From: Yponomeuta sedellus
Lineage: Eukaryota > Arthropoda > Insecta > Lepidoptera > Yponomeutidae
Length of the DNA stretch: 64,000 nucleotides
Assembly: GCA_934045075.1 (NCBI GenBank)
Contig: OW203736.1
Span: 19,542,805 to 19,606,804 of the forward strand
Direction of reading: 5' to 3'
Shown here piece by piece: positions 10,080 through 20,345 of this stretch; the stretch's first letter is position 1; the number at the start of each line of letters is the position of its first letter. The translations under genes were made by a program, and so were the position numbers. The notes below the pieces were generated by a model, which had not been told where the DNA came from, did no database searches, and saw only the letters and a list, made by a program, of their open reading frames with translations.

Positions 10080-10262
10080 AGAATGTACGTAGTAAAGAGA
10101 GTATTGTAAAGAGGTTTGAAATTTCACTGATGCCGGTAAGTCGCCCATAGGGTCAGTCGGGAGAGCGCTGGCATGGTTAGCCAGTTCATGGTTAGTCGGT
10201 TAGCCGGTTCGAGTCCCGGCATGGGTGGAATCTTTAGCCTCTAAATAGGCTTTTTAAAAAAG
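10080..10262 (+). mobile_element. SINE-T copy with internal insertion
   Basis: Contains the SINE-T head (AAATTTCACTGATGCCGG), the tRNA-like block with a B-box GGTTCGAGTCC and the body TTTAGCCTCTAAATAGG. The anticodon region carries about 20 extra bases (a repeated GGTTAG unit). It is truncated at the 3' end. Confidence 0.75.
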
Positions 10263-10465
10263 TCAATGCGTGCGGACCTAACCAAGCCGTGGGTTTCCTC
10301 ACGGTGTTTTCTTTCACGGTTATCGTGTGGTATTGCTACTACAAATTCGCAGATGAAACTTTGAATATAAACATAGTTATGCTCGCACTGGGAATCAAAC
10401 CTTGATCTTCCGCTTCGAAGTCCATTGTTCTACCCACTCGGTTATACGTGTGGCTCAATAAGATT
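10262..10465 (+). repeat. Rep-D copy with tRNA-like end
   Basis: Starts with TTTCCTCACGGTGTTTTC and ATTGCTACTA, followed by a segment that reads on the minus strand as a tRNA-like B box (the reverse of GGGAATCAAACC) and an anticodon/A-box half. It is degenerate: not a functional tRNA but a tRNA-related SINE. The same order is clearest at 27425-27620. Confidence 0.6.
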
Positions 10466-10781
10466 GATTTGCTGCTAGCAGTGCTTTAACACGGAATTAA
10501 TAAAGATCCGATAACAGAGCAGCTTAAGCAAAAACCGTTAATTTCTTTGAAAAAGTTATTTATCTTTTATTACGTTAGGGAAAATTGTTTCTGCAGCGCG
10601 CGAGAAAAATTTACATTTTTCTGGAGAAAATTGGAAGGGTATGCTAATTGGTAATCCTTTAAGCGGGCTTAGCGATAAAGCTCCGATTTAATTAAATGCC
10701 TCATTGATTTTAATTTGAAAGTGATCCATTTACATACGTTATGTTTCACGTAAAAGGACAATGTTCTCGTTATAACTTCTG
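10466..10781. other. Unassigned stretch
   Basis: No gene or repeat of this window recognised, apart from the CTG target bases of the next MITE at 10779-10781. Confidence 0.4.
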
Positions 10782-11092
10782 AGTGCTTAGTGCGAGTTTG
10801 ACAGATCCAATCGAATAACTTTACTACCGCGTTAATCGAGCATTGAGTAGTGAGTATGAGTAAGTTAACCGTTCGAACTGGCAAAACGCTGTCACAGTAC
10901 AACTCGCACTCGCGTTTATTCGTGTTTTGGCTGGTAAACGTGTTCACTTCATAACGTAATGGTTTACCATTACAACTCGCGCTCAGCAGTTTTAATTTCC
11001 AAACTTGTCGCTAGGTGGCGCTTCCTCGATGCCATAGAAATAAGAGTTTACGTTAACGCGATCGAGTAGTTAAAAAACTCGCACTAAGCACT
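10782..11092 (-). mobile_element. MITE-CWG copy 1
   Basis: 311 bp with inverted termini AGTGCTTAGTGCGAG and CTCGCACTAAGCACT. It is flanked by CTG on both sides (10779-10781 and 11093-11095). The interior is shared with five other copies and has no coding domain; the interior GCGCTTCCTCGATGCCAT is well conserved. It is a nonautonomous DNA transposon whose superfamily I cannot name. Confidence 0.88.
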
Positions 11093-11095
11093 CTG

Positions 11096-11379
11096 TTCTT
11101 TTGTTCTACGAGTATTAGAGGTGTAGGTATTAATAATAATAATTACTATACAGAGCATTGCCGAAAGTTCCAGGGAAACTTTGAAATGACCATTGGTTGA
11201 CCATTGGCACCATTTCATTTCATTATCTTTATTGCATTGTTCGAGAATGCAAAAAGAAGATCACTTTGATGTAAGTCCTATAATAATTAATGTCCACTGG
11301 CTCTGGCTGAAAGAAGTTTGTTTAGAAACGGAAGAGGCTTTCAACATGGCAGATAGCGTTTTCACCGTTCCGAATTAAA
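11096..11379. other. Unassigned stretch
   Basis: No gene recognised. A TTTCATTTCATTATCTTTAT block near 11212-11235 resembles retroelement 3' ends. Confidence 0.35.
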
Positions 11380-11525
11380 AGCGGAAACTATTTTTTTACT
11401 TTGCAAATTTTGCAGCCATCCTGCATACTTACTTAGCAAAATCATTATATTTCGGTTTCTAACGTTAAATACACATATTCATTTATCGCGTCTAATTTGA
11501 TCCGAGTCAAATAGTGGATTCAGCT
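11380..11525 (+). repeat. Rep-M copy
   Basis: About 145 bp matching 38305-38445, including GCAGCCAT, TATTCATTTAT and CGAGTCAA in the same order. Class unknown. Confidence 0.55.
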
Positions 11526-11716
11526 ACATTGGGACTTTTTCTTTTCGACTATTAAAAAAATCTAGTTGCTAAAAATTAATGCATCCGACAGAGAACGAAA
11601 ACTATCGACAAATTCACCTATAAATGCACCACGACGCGCACCCCTTAGTACCATTACCTCGGGCACTGACTAAATATCAGCGATGAGGGCTAACTCATAA
11701 CATTACATTATATTAT

Positions 11717-11850
11717 TTTTTTAATGCACTAACCCGTGCTAAGGACAATTTTAAAAACCTATTTAGAGGCTAAAAATTCCACCCATGCCGGGATTCGAAC
11801 CCGCGACCTCTGGGTATCCGTGCCAGCGCTCTTTCCAACTGAGCTAATAA
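11717..11850 (-). mobile_element. SINE-T, truncated in the A box
   Basis: Reverse-strand SINE-T with its 3' tail (AATGCACTAACCCGTGCTAA read on plus), body and B box, ending within GAGCTAAT of the A box. The sequence upstream of the tRNA-like block is missing. Confidence 0.8.
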
Positions 11851-11862
11851 CATTTAATTTAT

Positions 11863-12182
11863 TTTACAACATAACATTTACATACAGGCACAAACATGGC
11901 TTTTGGCCCCACACTAGGATACTCCCTCAGCACAACGCTGATTCAGCTGCCTTTTGTGGCAATTTAGACACACCACAGACTAAACAAGTCTTTCTTGCCA
12001 TTCCGTGGTGGGCACGCGTGGCAATTAAGCCCATACTTTTTCTCTCTCTGCTGAGACGAGGCCTGTGCCCTGCAGTGGGACGTTTGTAGGCTACATAAAT
12101 AAATGTTAACTTCAAGCGTCAAGATACTTAAAAACCTCAGACACTCAGGTTTCCTCACGATGTTTCCTTTCACAATTAGCGA
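11863..12182. repeat. Mosaic of Rep-I and Rep-D pieces
   Basis: A Rep-I scrap (GGCCCCACACTAGGATAC, minus orientation) is followed by Rep-D pieces in both orientations. 12004-12100 is the reverse of the 30690 copy; 12135-12180 (TTTCCTCACGATGTTTCC) is in the forward direction. No coding function. Confidence 0.55.
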
Positions 12183-12186
12183 ATCA

Positions 12187-12357
12187 CTGCCTGTACGTAA
12201 TACAGAGAATGTTGTAAAGATTTTCGAAATTTCACTGATGCCGGTGAGTCGCCCATTAGCTCAGTTGATAAGAGCGCTGGCACGGATAGCCAGAGGTCGC
12301 GGGTTCGGATCCCGGCATGGGTGGAATTTTGAGCCTCTAAATAGGTTTTTAAAATTA
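12187..12357 (+). mobile_element. SINE-T copy
   Basis: Has the head AATACAGAGAATGTTG, then AAATTTCACTGATGCCGG, an A box TAGCTCAGTTG, an anticodon arm CTGGCACGGATAGCCAG and a B box GGTTCGGATCC, then AGCCTCTAAATAGG. The anticodon loop lacks the universal T33, so it is not a working tRNA. It is 3' truncated. Confidence 0.85.
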
Positions 12358-12429
12358 GCGAGTTTTCTTGCAGTTATAGTAGCAACAGATGCTCCTACTA
12401 TAACTTCACGTAACTTAGAAAACAATGTC

Positions 12430-12515
12430 ATTGGTTGAAAACATGCCAGGACTTGAACCCACGACCCCCCGATTGAGAAGCCGGCGTTCTTCGGCTCCGC
12501 TACCACCGCTACTTT
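12430..12515 (-). repeat. Degenerate tRNA-like block
   Basis: On the minus strand it has a B-box-like GTTCAAGTCC and a plausible A-box half, with mispaired stems. A similar block is at 27735-27830. Interpreted as a tRNA-related SINE remnant. Confidence 0.45.
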
Positions 12516-12750
12516 CATGTAATACTTAAAAAAAAGAAACTTAAATAAAAAACAGTTTATCGCTAACAAATTACTACAATGGCTAACAGTGACAAATTAC
12601 TACAATGGCTAACCGTGTTAAATTGTTCGAGTGAGACAAATTGCTCAGCGAGAAAGAACAGCCTTAATAGGCGTATTCGACGAAAATACGTACTATCGTA
12701 TACGATTACTTCGTGTATGTAGATGAGTAACTAATCAAGTTATATCATTA

Positions 12751-13110
12751 TCAACCCTTGTATGTCCCCACTGCTGGGGCACGGGTCTCTTTCTGCATCG
12801 CAGGAAGGTTAGGCCATACTCCACCATGGGGGCCAAGTCCGGGTTGGTGGAGGATTGTAAGACAGTGGCGGGCCTTACTGTCAGAAGATATCAAGCCGCC
12901 TATAAGGCCTCTGACATGGCTTAACGACTGCTATTGCATGACAGCCGGCACCAACGGCTTAACGTGCCTTGCGAAGCGCGGAAGCGCTCGGAAAAATGCC
13001 ACTAGCGGTAGTCACGGGACGGTCACCCATCCTGCACCTGACCGCGCCTGTTGTTGCTTAACTCAAGTGATTGGTTCCAATCACTCGGTTCGCCTAGGCC
13101 ACGAGCGTTT
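12751..13110 (+). repeat. Rep-B copy 2
   Basis: Near-complete copy from ATCAACCCTTGTATGTCCCC to the GAGCG end. With the minus-strand copy at 13555 it forms an inverted pair around about 445 bp. Confidence 0.88.
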
Positions 13111-13554
13111 CTAATCTAATCAAGTCTACATACATACAAGTAGTCTTTCTTCTATTCCTTATTGCGCCCAAGAGAGCATAGACTGCCTCGGTTTCCACTA
13201 AGCGTTTGTTTTTTCAGTTGCAGTGCCCAGCGGCTACTAATTGTTATAAATGACTTACTTTTCTTGCACAGTCAGAAAACTCTGCGGCCGTGTGAATTAC
13301 AGATTCTTTTAGGTTATTTATGTTGCAATTTACTCGTGGTTTTTTGTTTGCGCGCGCTTTCTTTTTCTTCCATTTTGTTTTTTTTTATTCGGCGCTCTTA
13401 TTATTCTTTGCGGCCATTATTTTCAATGTTACGTTTTTTTATAGCTCGTGTTTGGAGATTTCCTTTTTAGGTAGCTTCGACTTTATGAACTGGGCGTTTT
13501 GTACTTTCGAGGTTATTTCGATTCATTTCACGGCTTATTGTTCAGTTACACTTC
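13111..13554. other. T-rich segment between inverted Rep-B copies
   Basis: Pyrimidine-rich sequence with long T runs and translations without stops but of low complexity (F-rich). No domain is seen. I treat the open frames as compositional. Confidence 0.45.
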
Positions 13555-13880
13555 GGGCCGAGTGATTGGAATCAATCACTTAAGTTAAGCAACAACAGGC
13601 GCGGTCAGGTGCAGGATGACCGATAGAGGCATTTTTTCCGAGCTGTGATTTGCAAGGCTCGTTAAGCCGTTGAGTCACGTAATGGCAGTTGTTAAGCAAT
13701 GTCAGAGGCTATTACAGAGAGTGTTATGGGCGGCTTCATAACTTCTAACGGTAAGGCCTGCCACTGTGTTACAATCCTCCTCCTAACCGGACTTGGCCCC
13801 CATAGTGGAGTATGGCCTGACTTACCTGCGATGCAAGAAGAGACCCGCGCCCCACCAGTGGGGACATAAGGGTTGATATC
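13555..13880 (-). repeat. Rep-B copy 3
   Basis: Reverse copy ending in GGGTTGATATC, with moderate divergence and small deletions. Confidence 0.85.
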
Positions 13881-14666
13881 GATCGATCCATTATTGTTCA
13901 GTATCTTACGACCTGTCCCTCCGACTCCTACATTAACGACCGATCCCTCAACTGTTAAAATTTATCAGTTGGCCAAACTGACTACTGTTAACAGTAGGTT
14001 AATAAATTGCGGTACACTACGAGAAAACAGCAGTAACATATTTACTTAGCGATAGTCTCAATTCGAATACTGACGGGAACTTGGTTATTTTACACATAAT
14101 CTACTTCCGGCTTTTAAGTACTTTATAATATGAACAGGAAAAAATTGTCAACGTTTTCACAAGTTCCCTCCTATCAGATCAAATCAATTTATTTCAACGC
14201 AAACAATTTACATTCTGTTTGCTGAGTGTCAATGTACAATGTAAAATGTAGATAAATCGTTAGTTGCGATGAGGGCGTAAAAATGTAAAGGTGGGCCTGC
14301 TGTCGGCGGTGTTACCGTTGTAGTACCGTTATTGAAAGTGTTTATTATTTAAGCAGAACTTCGAAGGTGATCATCAGTTAATAATGAGGCTCGGGAAACG
14401 GCAATAATCACCGTAATATAACGTCAGTCCCGGGATTTGTTTCACGGTTTACAGGTAAGGCTGTTCAGAGCTGTCACGAAAACAGTGAACCTGTATAAAG
14501 ATTCTTTGGCCGTCATTGTAACCAATTTTTCTCAACTGGTTACGTAGGTCGCACTGTAACCTTTTATTAAGTCCTGACCTAGAAAATAAATTAAATTATT
14601 TTCAAGGTCAGGGTTTCGAGTGAGAAATGTTCCCGTACCGGGCTACCTCATAGAAAATGATGACGA
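13881..14666. other. Unassigned stretch with Rep-G scrap
   Basis: Positions 14180-14255 hold the Rep-G motif pair TTTATTTCAACGC and TACATTCTGTTTGCTG. Nothing else is recognised. Confidence 0.45.
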
Positions 14667-14689
14667 GGCCTAAAATACGTACTTTGCTG

Positions 14690-14781
<92 letters not shown>

Positions 14782-14970
14782 TAACACGTGTCGTTGAATT
14801 CGTGCAATCCTGCCACTAACAGCAAAGTACGTATTTTAGGCCGTACATATATATATATATATATATATATACTTATATATAACTTTCGCGACTTGAAAAC
14901 ATTGTTAGAATATTTTCGGGGCTTAAAAGGTAAAATGCAATAAATTACTACGCGATTAAGCCCCGAAAAT
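14667..14970. repeat. Direct-repeat unit A, copy 1, with TA microsatellite
   Basis: An inverted pair (14667-14692 and 14817-14842, ending TTTGCTGTTA) surrounds about 85 bp of TA repeat. CTTAACACGTGTCG, a second TA run and the MITE-like end with GATTAAGCCCCGAAAAT follow. From the TA run onward the unit is repeated, almost identically, at 16786-17080 inside the giant palindrome. The TA tracts differ in length. Confidence 0.9.
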
Positions 14971-15209
14971 TAGGGCCCAGCCGTGAATTAGGGATTACTA
15001 AGGCTTCGGTCACACAGAAAGGACGTGGAAAAGTCGAGACTCCTTTTCACTATCATATAAAATGTAGTTAGACCTGAAATTTCTGCACTTACCCTCATAG
15101 CGCAGAGGTACGTTAACACTTCAGAGACTAGGGTTTCCTTACGATGTAGTATTGCTACTATAATTTCACAAATGTACATAACTTAGAAAACAAATTCATT
15201 GTCACATTG

Positions 15210-15980
15210 TAGCGGGGTTTATTTTTCGTTTAATATTTTCGTTCGGCGACCGGACCGCTGTGTAGACGGAACGGCCTTCAATTAGTCTGTGCAACAAAAA
15301 GCAATATGAGCCGGCGTTTTGGCTGGTCTGTGGCCGAGACTTGCTTTTGGTGCGCAGACGGCGAAAGGGTCGCCTTTATGTGATCAAGCTTAAACCATCC
15401 TTAAAATGGTGGACCTGCCGGTCTTTTGATGGACCATTGGTTCTGAACCACTAGAGAAGGATGCAGGCAAGAAGCCAGCTTCGCTGGCTACAGAAGGCGT
15501 AGCACTCGCCTGCACCGTCCTGGAAGCGTGCCACGACCCAGGACGATGAATACACCAGCAGGGCGCCTTCTTCTTCTACAACTTCTGCTACTTCTACTTC
15601 GTCCTTCTTCTTTCGTCTATTCATCTTATTATCTCTGGGTTTTATTTATACCCTGGAGCCCAGGATAAGCGGACAGGCCTGAGCTCTCCGGTCTGCTTGC
15701 GGGCTCCGTAAAGTTACCTTATTTCGTTTTGCGGCACTTTAAATAAAATTTATGATAACCGAAACGCAGGTTTCCACGTTTCGGTACGATGTTCTTTAAC
15801 CTTTCTACAATTAAACTTTAACTGAAGCGTTACCTCCTAAGTGGGACCTTTTTTGAATTTAGTATAATATAACATGTACTATAACGTAAGGTGTACCTTT
15901 AAGGTTGTTAAAATAAGGTGTTACAGTGTAAAGCACATTTAAGGGACGCGGCCCCTCAGGCCCATTTTATTTGTAACCCT
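15210..15980. mobile_element. Putative insertion flanked by CATTG (solo LTR?)
   Basis: CATTG occurs at 15205-15209 and 15981-15985, roughly where a Rep-D sequence is interrupted (AGAAAACAAATTCATTG before; the tRNA-like part after). The 771-bp insert contains TTTATTTATACC and later AAATAAAATT, spaced like an LTR promoter and polyadenylation region, but no clean TG...CA boundary fits the duplication. A mirror copy lies at 17965-18735. Treat as a candidate only. Confidence 0.35.
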
Positions 15981-16067
15981 CATTGGTTTTTTATTATACC
16001 GTTTTTGAGGATTTTCTTCTTTTATTTTTAACTCCATTTTATTATACCTCTTTTAAAAAAATATATT

Positions 16068-16205
16068 ACAACATGCCCGCATTGAGAATCGAATCTGGGT
16101 CCGAGTCCATAGTTCTGCCCACTGAGCTACCACTCTTCGGGATTCGAACCTACGACCTCGGGATTGAAAAGCCGGTTCTACCGCTGCGCTACCGCTTCTT
16201 TATAT
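16068..16205 (-). repeat. Two degenerate tRNA-like blocks (Rep-D end)
   Basis: Read on the minus strand: a block with GTAGCTCAGTGGG and GATTCGATTCTCAATGCGGG, preceded by a second block with GGTTCGAATCCCGAAGAG. Stems are incomplete, so these are SINE-derived, not tRNA genes. Mirrored at 17740-17877. Confidence 0.55.
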
Positions 16206-16435
16206 ATACACAAATGTATTGAGGAGACGAGACGAAGCCCACACAGAACAAGTGAAGTAAAAAAGAGTTTTATCTGACCAAATAAAATCATACAGCCTTG
16301 AAGCATAACAAAAAATTAAATATAGTCTAACAGCAAGTGGTTTTGAAATTTTGCGGCGATTTCTAACTCTTAAACTAGGTTTTACCTGTATCTTAGAAGT
16401 TGGTTATGTTCCGTGCTTCTCAAGGCACCTTAAAC

Positions 16436-16590
16436 CTTTGGTGCCGGCTGTCATATAATAGCAGTCGTTAAGGCCCGTCACTGTCTTACAATCCTCTACC
16501 TTGGCCCCCGTGGTTGTGTATGGCCTGTCCTTGCTGCGATGCAGGAAGAGACCTGTGCCCCAGCAGTGGGGACATACAAAGTGTTGATAT
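16436..16590 (-). repeat. Rep-B fragment in left arm
   Basis: Contains GCCGGCTGTCATATAATAGC and the end CCCCAGCAGTGGGGACATAC, an internally deleted Rep-B. Its mirror is at 17355-17509 on the plus strand. Confidence 0.85.
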
Positions 16591-16780
16591 CATTAAAAGT
16601 TTGTTGGAAGGACAGGGCGAAGACGCGGATTCTATACAACGCGTAACGTCTTTTCTGCGGCCTCACCCCACGTCCTTTCTGTCTATCCCAAGCCTAAGGA
16701 TTCGGCCGCGCCGAACAAAGCGCCTATTAGCAGCAAAACCGACTTAGTTAAATAACTTTAAACATTTGAACCTGGCGGAA

Positions 16781-17159
<379 letters not shown>

Positions 17160-18966
17160 AAACTTTCCGCCAGGTTCAAATGTTTAAAGTTATTTAACTA
17201 AGTCGGTTTTGCTGCTAATAGGCGCTTTGTTCGGCGCGGCCGAATCCTTAGGCTTGGGATAGACAGAAAGGACGTGGGGTGAGGCCGCAGAAAAGACGTT
17301 ACGCGTTGTATAGAATCCGCGTCTTCGCCCTGTCCTTCCAACAAACTTTTAATGATATCAACACTTTGTATGTCCCCACTGCTGGGGCACAGGTCTCTTC
17401 CTGCATCGCAGCAAGGACAGGCCATACACAACCACGGGGGCCAAGGTAGAGGATTGTAAGACAGTGACGGGCCTTAACGACTGCTATTATATGACAGCCG
17501 GCACCAAAGGTTTAAGGTGCCTTGAGAAGCACGGAACATAACCAACTTCTAAGATACAGGTAAAACCTAGTTTAAGAGTTAGAAATCGCCGCAAAATTTC
17601 AAAACCACTTGCTGTTAGACTATATTTAATTTTTTGTTATGCTTCAAGGCTGTATGATTTTATTTGGTCAGATAAAACTCTTTTTTACTTCACTTGTTCT
17701 GTGTGGGCTTCGTCTCGTCTCCTCAATACATTTGTGTATATATAAAGAAGCGGTAGCGCAGCGGTAGAACCGGCTTTTCAATCCCGAGGTCGTAGGTTCG
17801 AATCCCGAAGAGTGGTAGCTCAGTGGGCAGAACTATGGACTCGGACCCAGATTCGATTCTCAATGCGGGCATGTTGTAATATATTTTTTTAAAAGAGGTA
17901 TAATAAAATGGAGTTAAAAATAAAAGAAGAAAATCCTCAAAAACGGTATAATAAAAAACCAATGAGGGTTACAAATAAAATGGGCCTGAGGGGCCGCGTC
18001 CCTTAAATGTGCTTTACACTGTAACACCTTATTTTAACAACCTTAAAGGTACACCTTACGTTATAGTACATGTTATATTATACTAAATTCAAAAAAGGTC
18101 CCACTTAGGAGGTAACGCTTCAGTTAAAGTTTAATTGTAGAAAGGTTAAAGAACATCGTACCGAAACGTGGAAACCTGCGTTTCGGTTATCATAAATTTT
18201 ATTTAAAGTGCCGCAAAACGAAATAAGGTAACTTTACGGAGCCCGCAAGCAGACCGGAGAGCTCAGGCCTGTCCGCTTATCCTGGGCTCCAGGGTATAAA
18301 TAAAACCCAGAGATAATAAGATGAATAGACGAAAGAAGAAGGACGAAGTAGAAGTAGCAGAAGTTGTAGAAGAAGAAGGCGCCCTGCTGGTGTATTCATC
18401 GTCCTGGGTCGTGGCACGCTTCCAGGACGGTGCAGGCGAGTGCTACGCCTTCTGTAGCCAGCGAAGCTGGCTTCTTGCCTGCATCCTTCTCTAGTGGTTC
18501 AGAACCAATGGTCCATCAAAAGACCGGCAGGTCCACCATTTTAAGGATGGTTTAAGCTTGATCACATAAAGGCGACCCTTTCGCCGTCTGCGCACCAAAA
18601 GCAAGTCTCGGCCACAGACCAGCCAAAACGCCGGCTCATATTGCTTTTTGTTGCACAGACTAATTGAAGGCCGTTCCGTCTACACAGCGGTCCGGTCGCC
18701 GAACGAAAATATTAAACGAAAAATAAACCCCGCTACAATGTGACAATGAATTTGTTTTCTAAGTTATGTACATTTGTGAAATTATAGTAGCAATACTACA
18801 TCGTAAGGAAACCCTAGTCTCTGAAGTGTTAACGTACCTCTGCGCTATGAGGGTAAGTGCAGAAATTTCAGGTCTAACTACATTTTATATGATAGTGAAA
18901 AGGAGTCTCGACTTTTCCACGTCCTTTCTGTGTGACCGAAGCCTTAGTAATCCCTAATTCACGGCT
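17160..18966. repeat. Giant inverted repeat, right arm (1807 bp)
   Basis: Exact mirror of 14979-16785, carrying mirror copies of all its repeat fragments. Beyond 18966 the symmetry ends: CATTTTGC follows on this side, whereas GGGCCC precedes the left arm. Confidence 0.96.
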
Positions 18967-19417
18967 CATTTTGCTCACAATACTGCGTATGAAGTAACGC
19001 TCAGCGAAGGTTTAACTTGTTACGCGGGCTATTTGGTTTATAGCTTTGATAATGTTTACGCTTTGAAGCGTTTAAGGCAGAATTTACATAAAGTATAGGT
19101 ATGTTTTAGTATACCTATACTTTAGGCAAACCTTGCAAGCCTCCAGCCGAACTAGGCCCACGTGGTGAAGTATGACTTATAGGTACCTTCCTCAGGGAAG
19201 AGACCCGTACCCCAGTGTCCCTCGGTGGGGACAGAATGGGTTGATGATGGTGTTTTAGTATAGGTTTAGGTATAGTATAGGTTTTTTTAATAATTATGTA
19301 AATTAAAGACTTTGAAAAGAGTTGGAGTTTATTTTGACAGTTTTTTCTCCAAAATGATCATGATTTTGAAATCGACACCAAGTTTGAATTGTAACGTTCA
19401 TTAAGCCGCAGTTTCTG
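18967..19417. other. Repeat debris before MITE-CWG copy 2
   Basis: A hairpin with AAGTATAGGTAT arms lies near 19098-19132, a degraded minus-strand Rep-B piece at about 19135-19243, and Rep-L at 19290-19417. Rep-L matches 60655-60780 and ends TTAAGCCGCAGTTT. Confidence 0.6.
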
Positions 19418-19722
19418 AGTGCTTAGTGCAAGTTTGACAGATCCAATCGAATAACTTTACTACCGCGTTAATCGGGCATTGAGTAGTGAGTATGAGTAAG
19501 TAAACCGTTCGAACTGGCAAAACGCTGTCACAGTACAACTCGCACTCGCGTTTATTCGTGTTTTGGCTGGTAAACGTGTTCACTTCTCAACGTAAACCAT
19601 TACAACTCGCACTCAGCAATTTTAATTTCCATACTTGTCGCTAGGTGGCGCTTCCTCGATGCCATATAAATATGAGTTTACGTTAACGCGATCGAGTAGT
19701 TAAAAAAGTCGCACTAAGCACT
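19418..19722 (-). mobile_element. MITE-CWG copy 2
   Basis: 305 bp, flanked by CTG (19415-19417 and 19723-19725). The unoccupied site GCCGCAGTTTCTGCGCTACT occurs in the Rep-L copy at about 60770-60790. This proves both the boundaries and the 3-bp duplication. Confidence 0.93.
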
Positions 19723-19983
19723 CTGCGCTACTTTGAATAAAACCTTTTCATTTCATTTCATTCATTTCATATGAGACTACTAGAATCTGGATAGAATCGA
19801 GAAAGGAGTATTGTAATGATTTGGGCGTAGGGAACTACATATATAGGAGAAAGAAATAGGGGCTACCAACACAAGGACAAGATAAGAAGATTCCGTGCTT
19901 GTAAGAATAATGAATGTTAATGAAGGCAAAGAGGTTAGTCAAGAACGTGGCAAGTGACAAAGTACAGGTTTCTGCCACCGCAC

Positions 19984-20345
19984 GGGGACACAGGCGTGAG
20001 TTTATAAAATATCTGAGTGGGACCGCGCTTTAAGACGATTAGAGAAAAGGTGGCCATAGTGGAGTTTTTTCTTCCGCTGTCTTTTTCTCCACTACCTTAT
20101 GGCACGAAGGCAGCGGCTTACATTTTACATTGTACATTGACGTTCAGCAAACGGGGACACAGGCGTGAGTTTATAAAATATCTGAGTGGGACCGCGCTTT
20201 AAGGCGATTAGAGAAAAGGTGGCCGTAGTGGAGTTTATTCTTCCGCTGTCTTTTTCTCCACTACCCTATGGCACGAAGGCAGCGGCTTACATTTTACATT
20301 GTACATTGACGTTCAGCAAATAGAATGTAAATTCTTTACATTGAA
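19984..20345. repeat. 169-bp tandem duplication including Rep-G
   Basis: Units 19984-20152 and 20153-20321 are nearly identical. Each holds GGGGACACAGGCGTGAG, TGAGTGGGACCGCGC and the minus-strand Rep-G end (TTACATTTTACATTGTACAT). Only two units are present. Confidence 0.9.

Noticed and set aside
12235..12330. Apparent tRNA gene with A and B boxes
   Set aside because: The same block recurs in about a dozen copies with shared flanks, position 33 is not T and stems vary. It is part of SINE-T.
13201..13560. Phe-rich membrane-like open frames
   Set aside because: The sequence is low-complexity T-rich; the apparent hydrophobic proteins are compositional.
15210..15980. Definite LTR retrotransposon
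   Set aside because: No second LTR, gag or pol is nearby and the TG...CA ends do not coincide with the CATTG repeats. Kept only as a candidate insertion.
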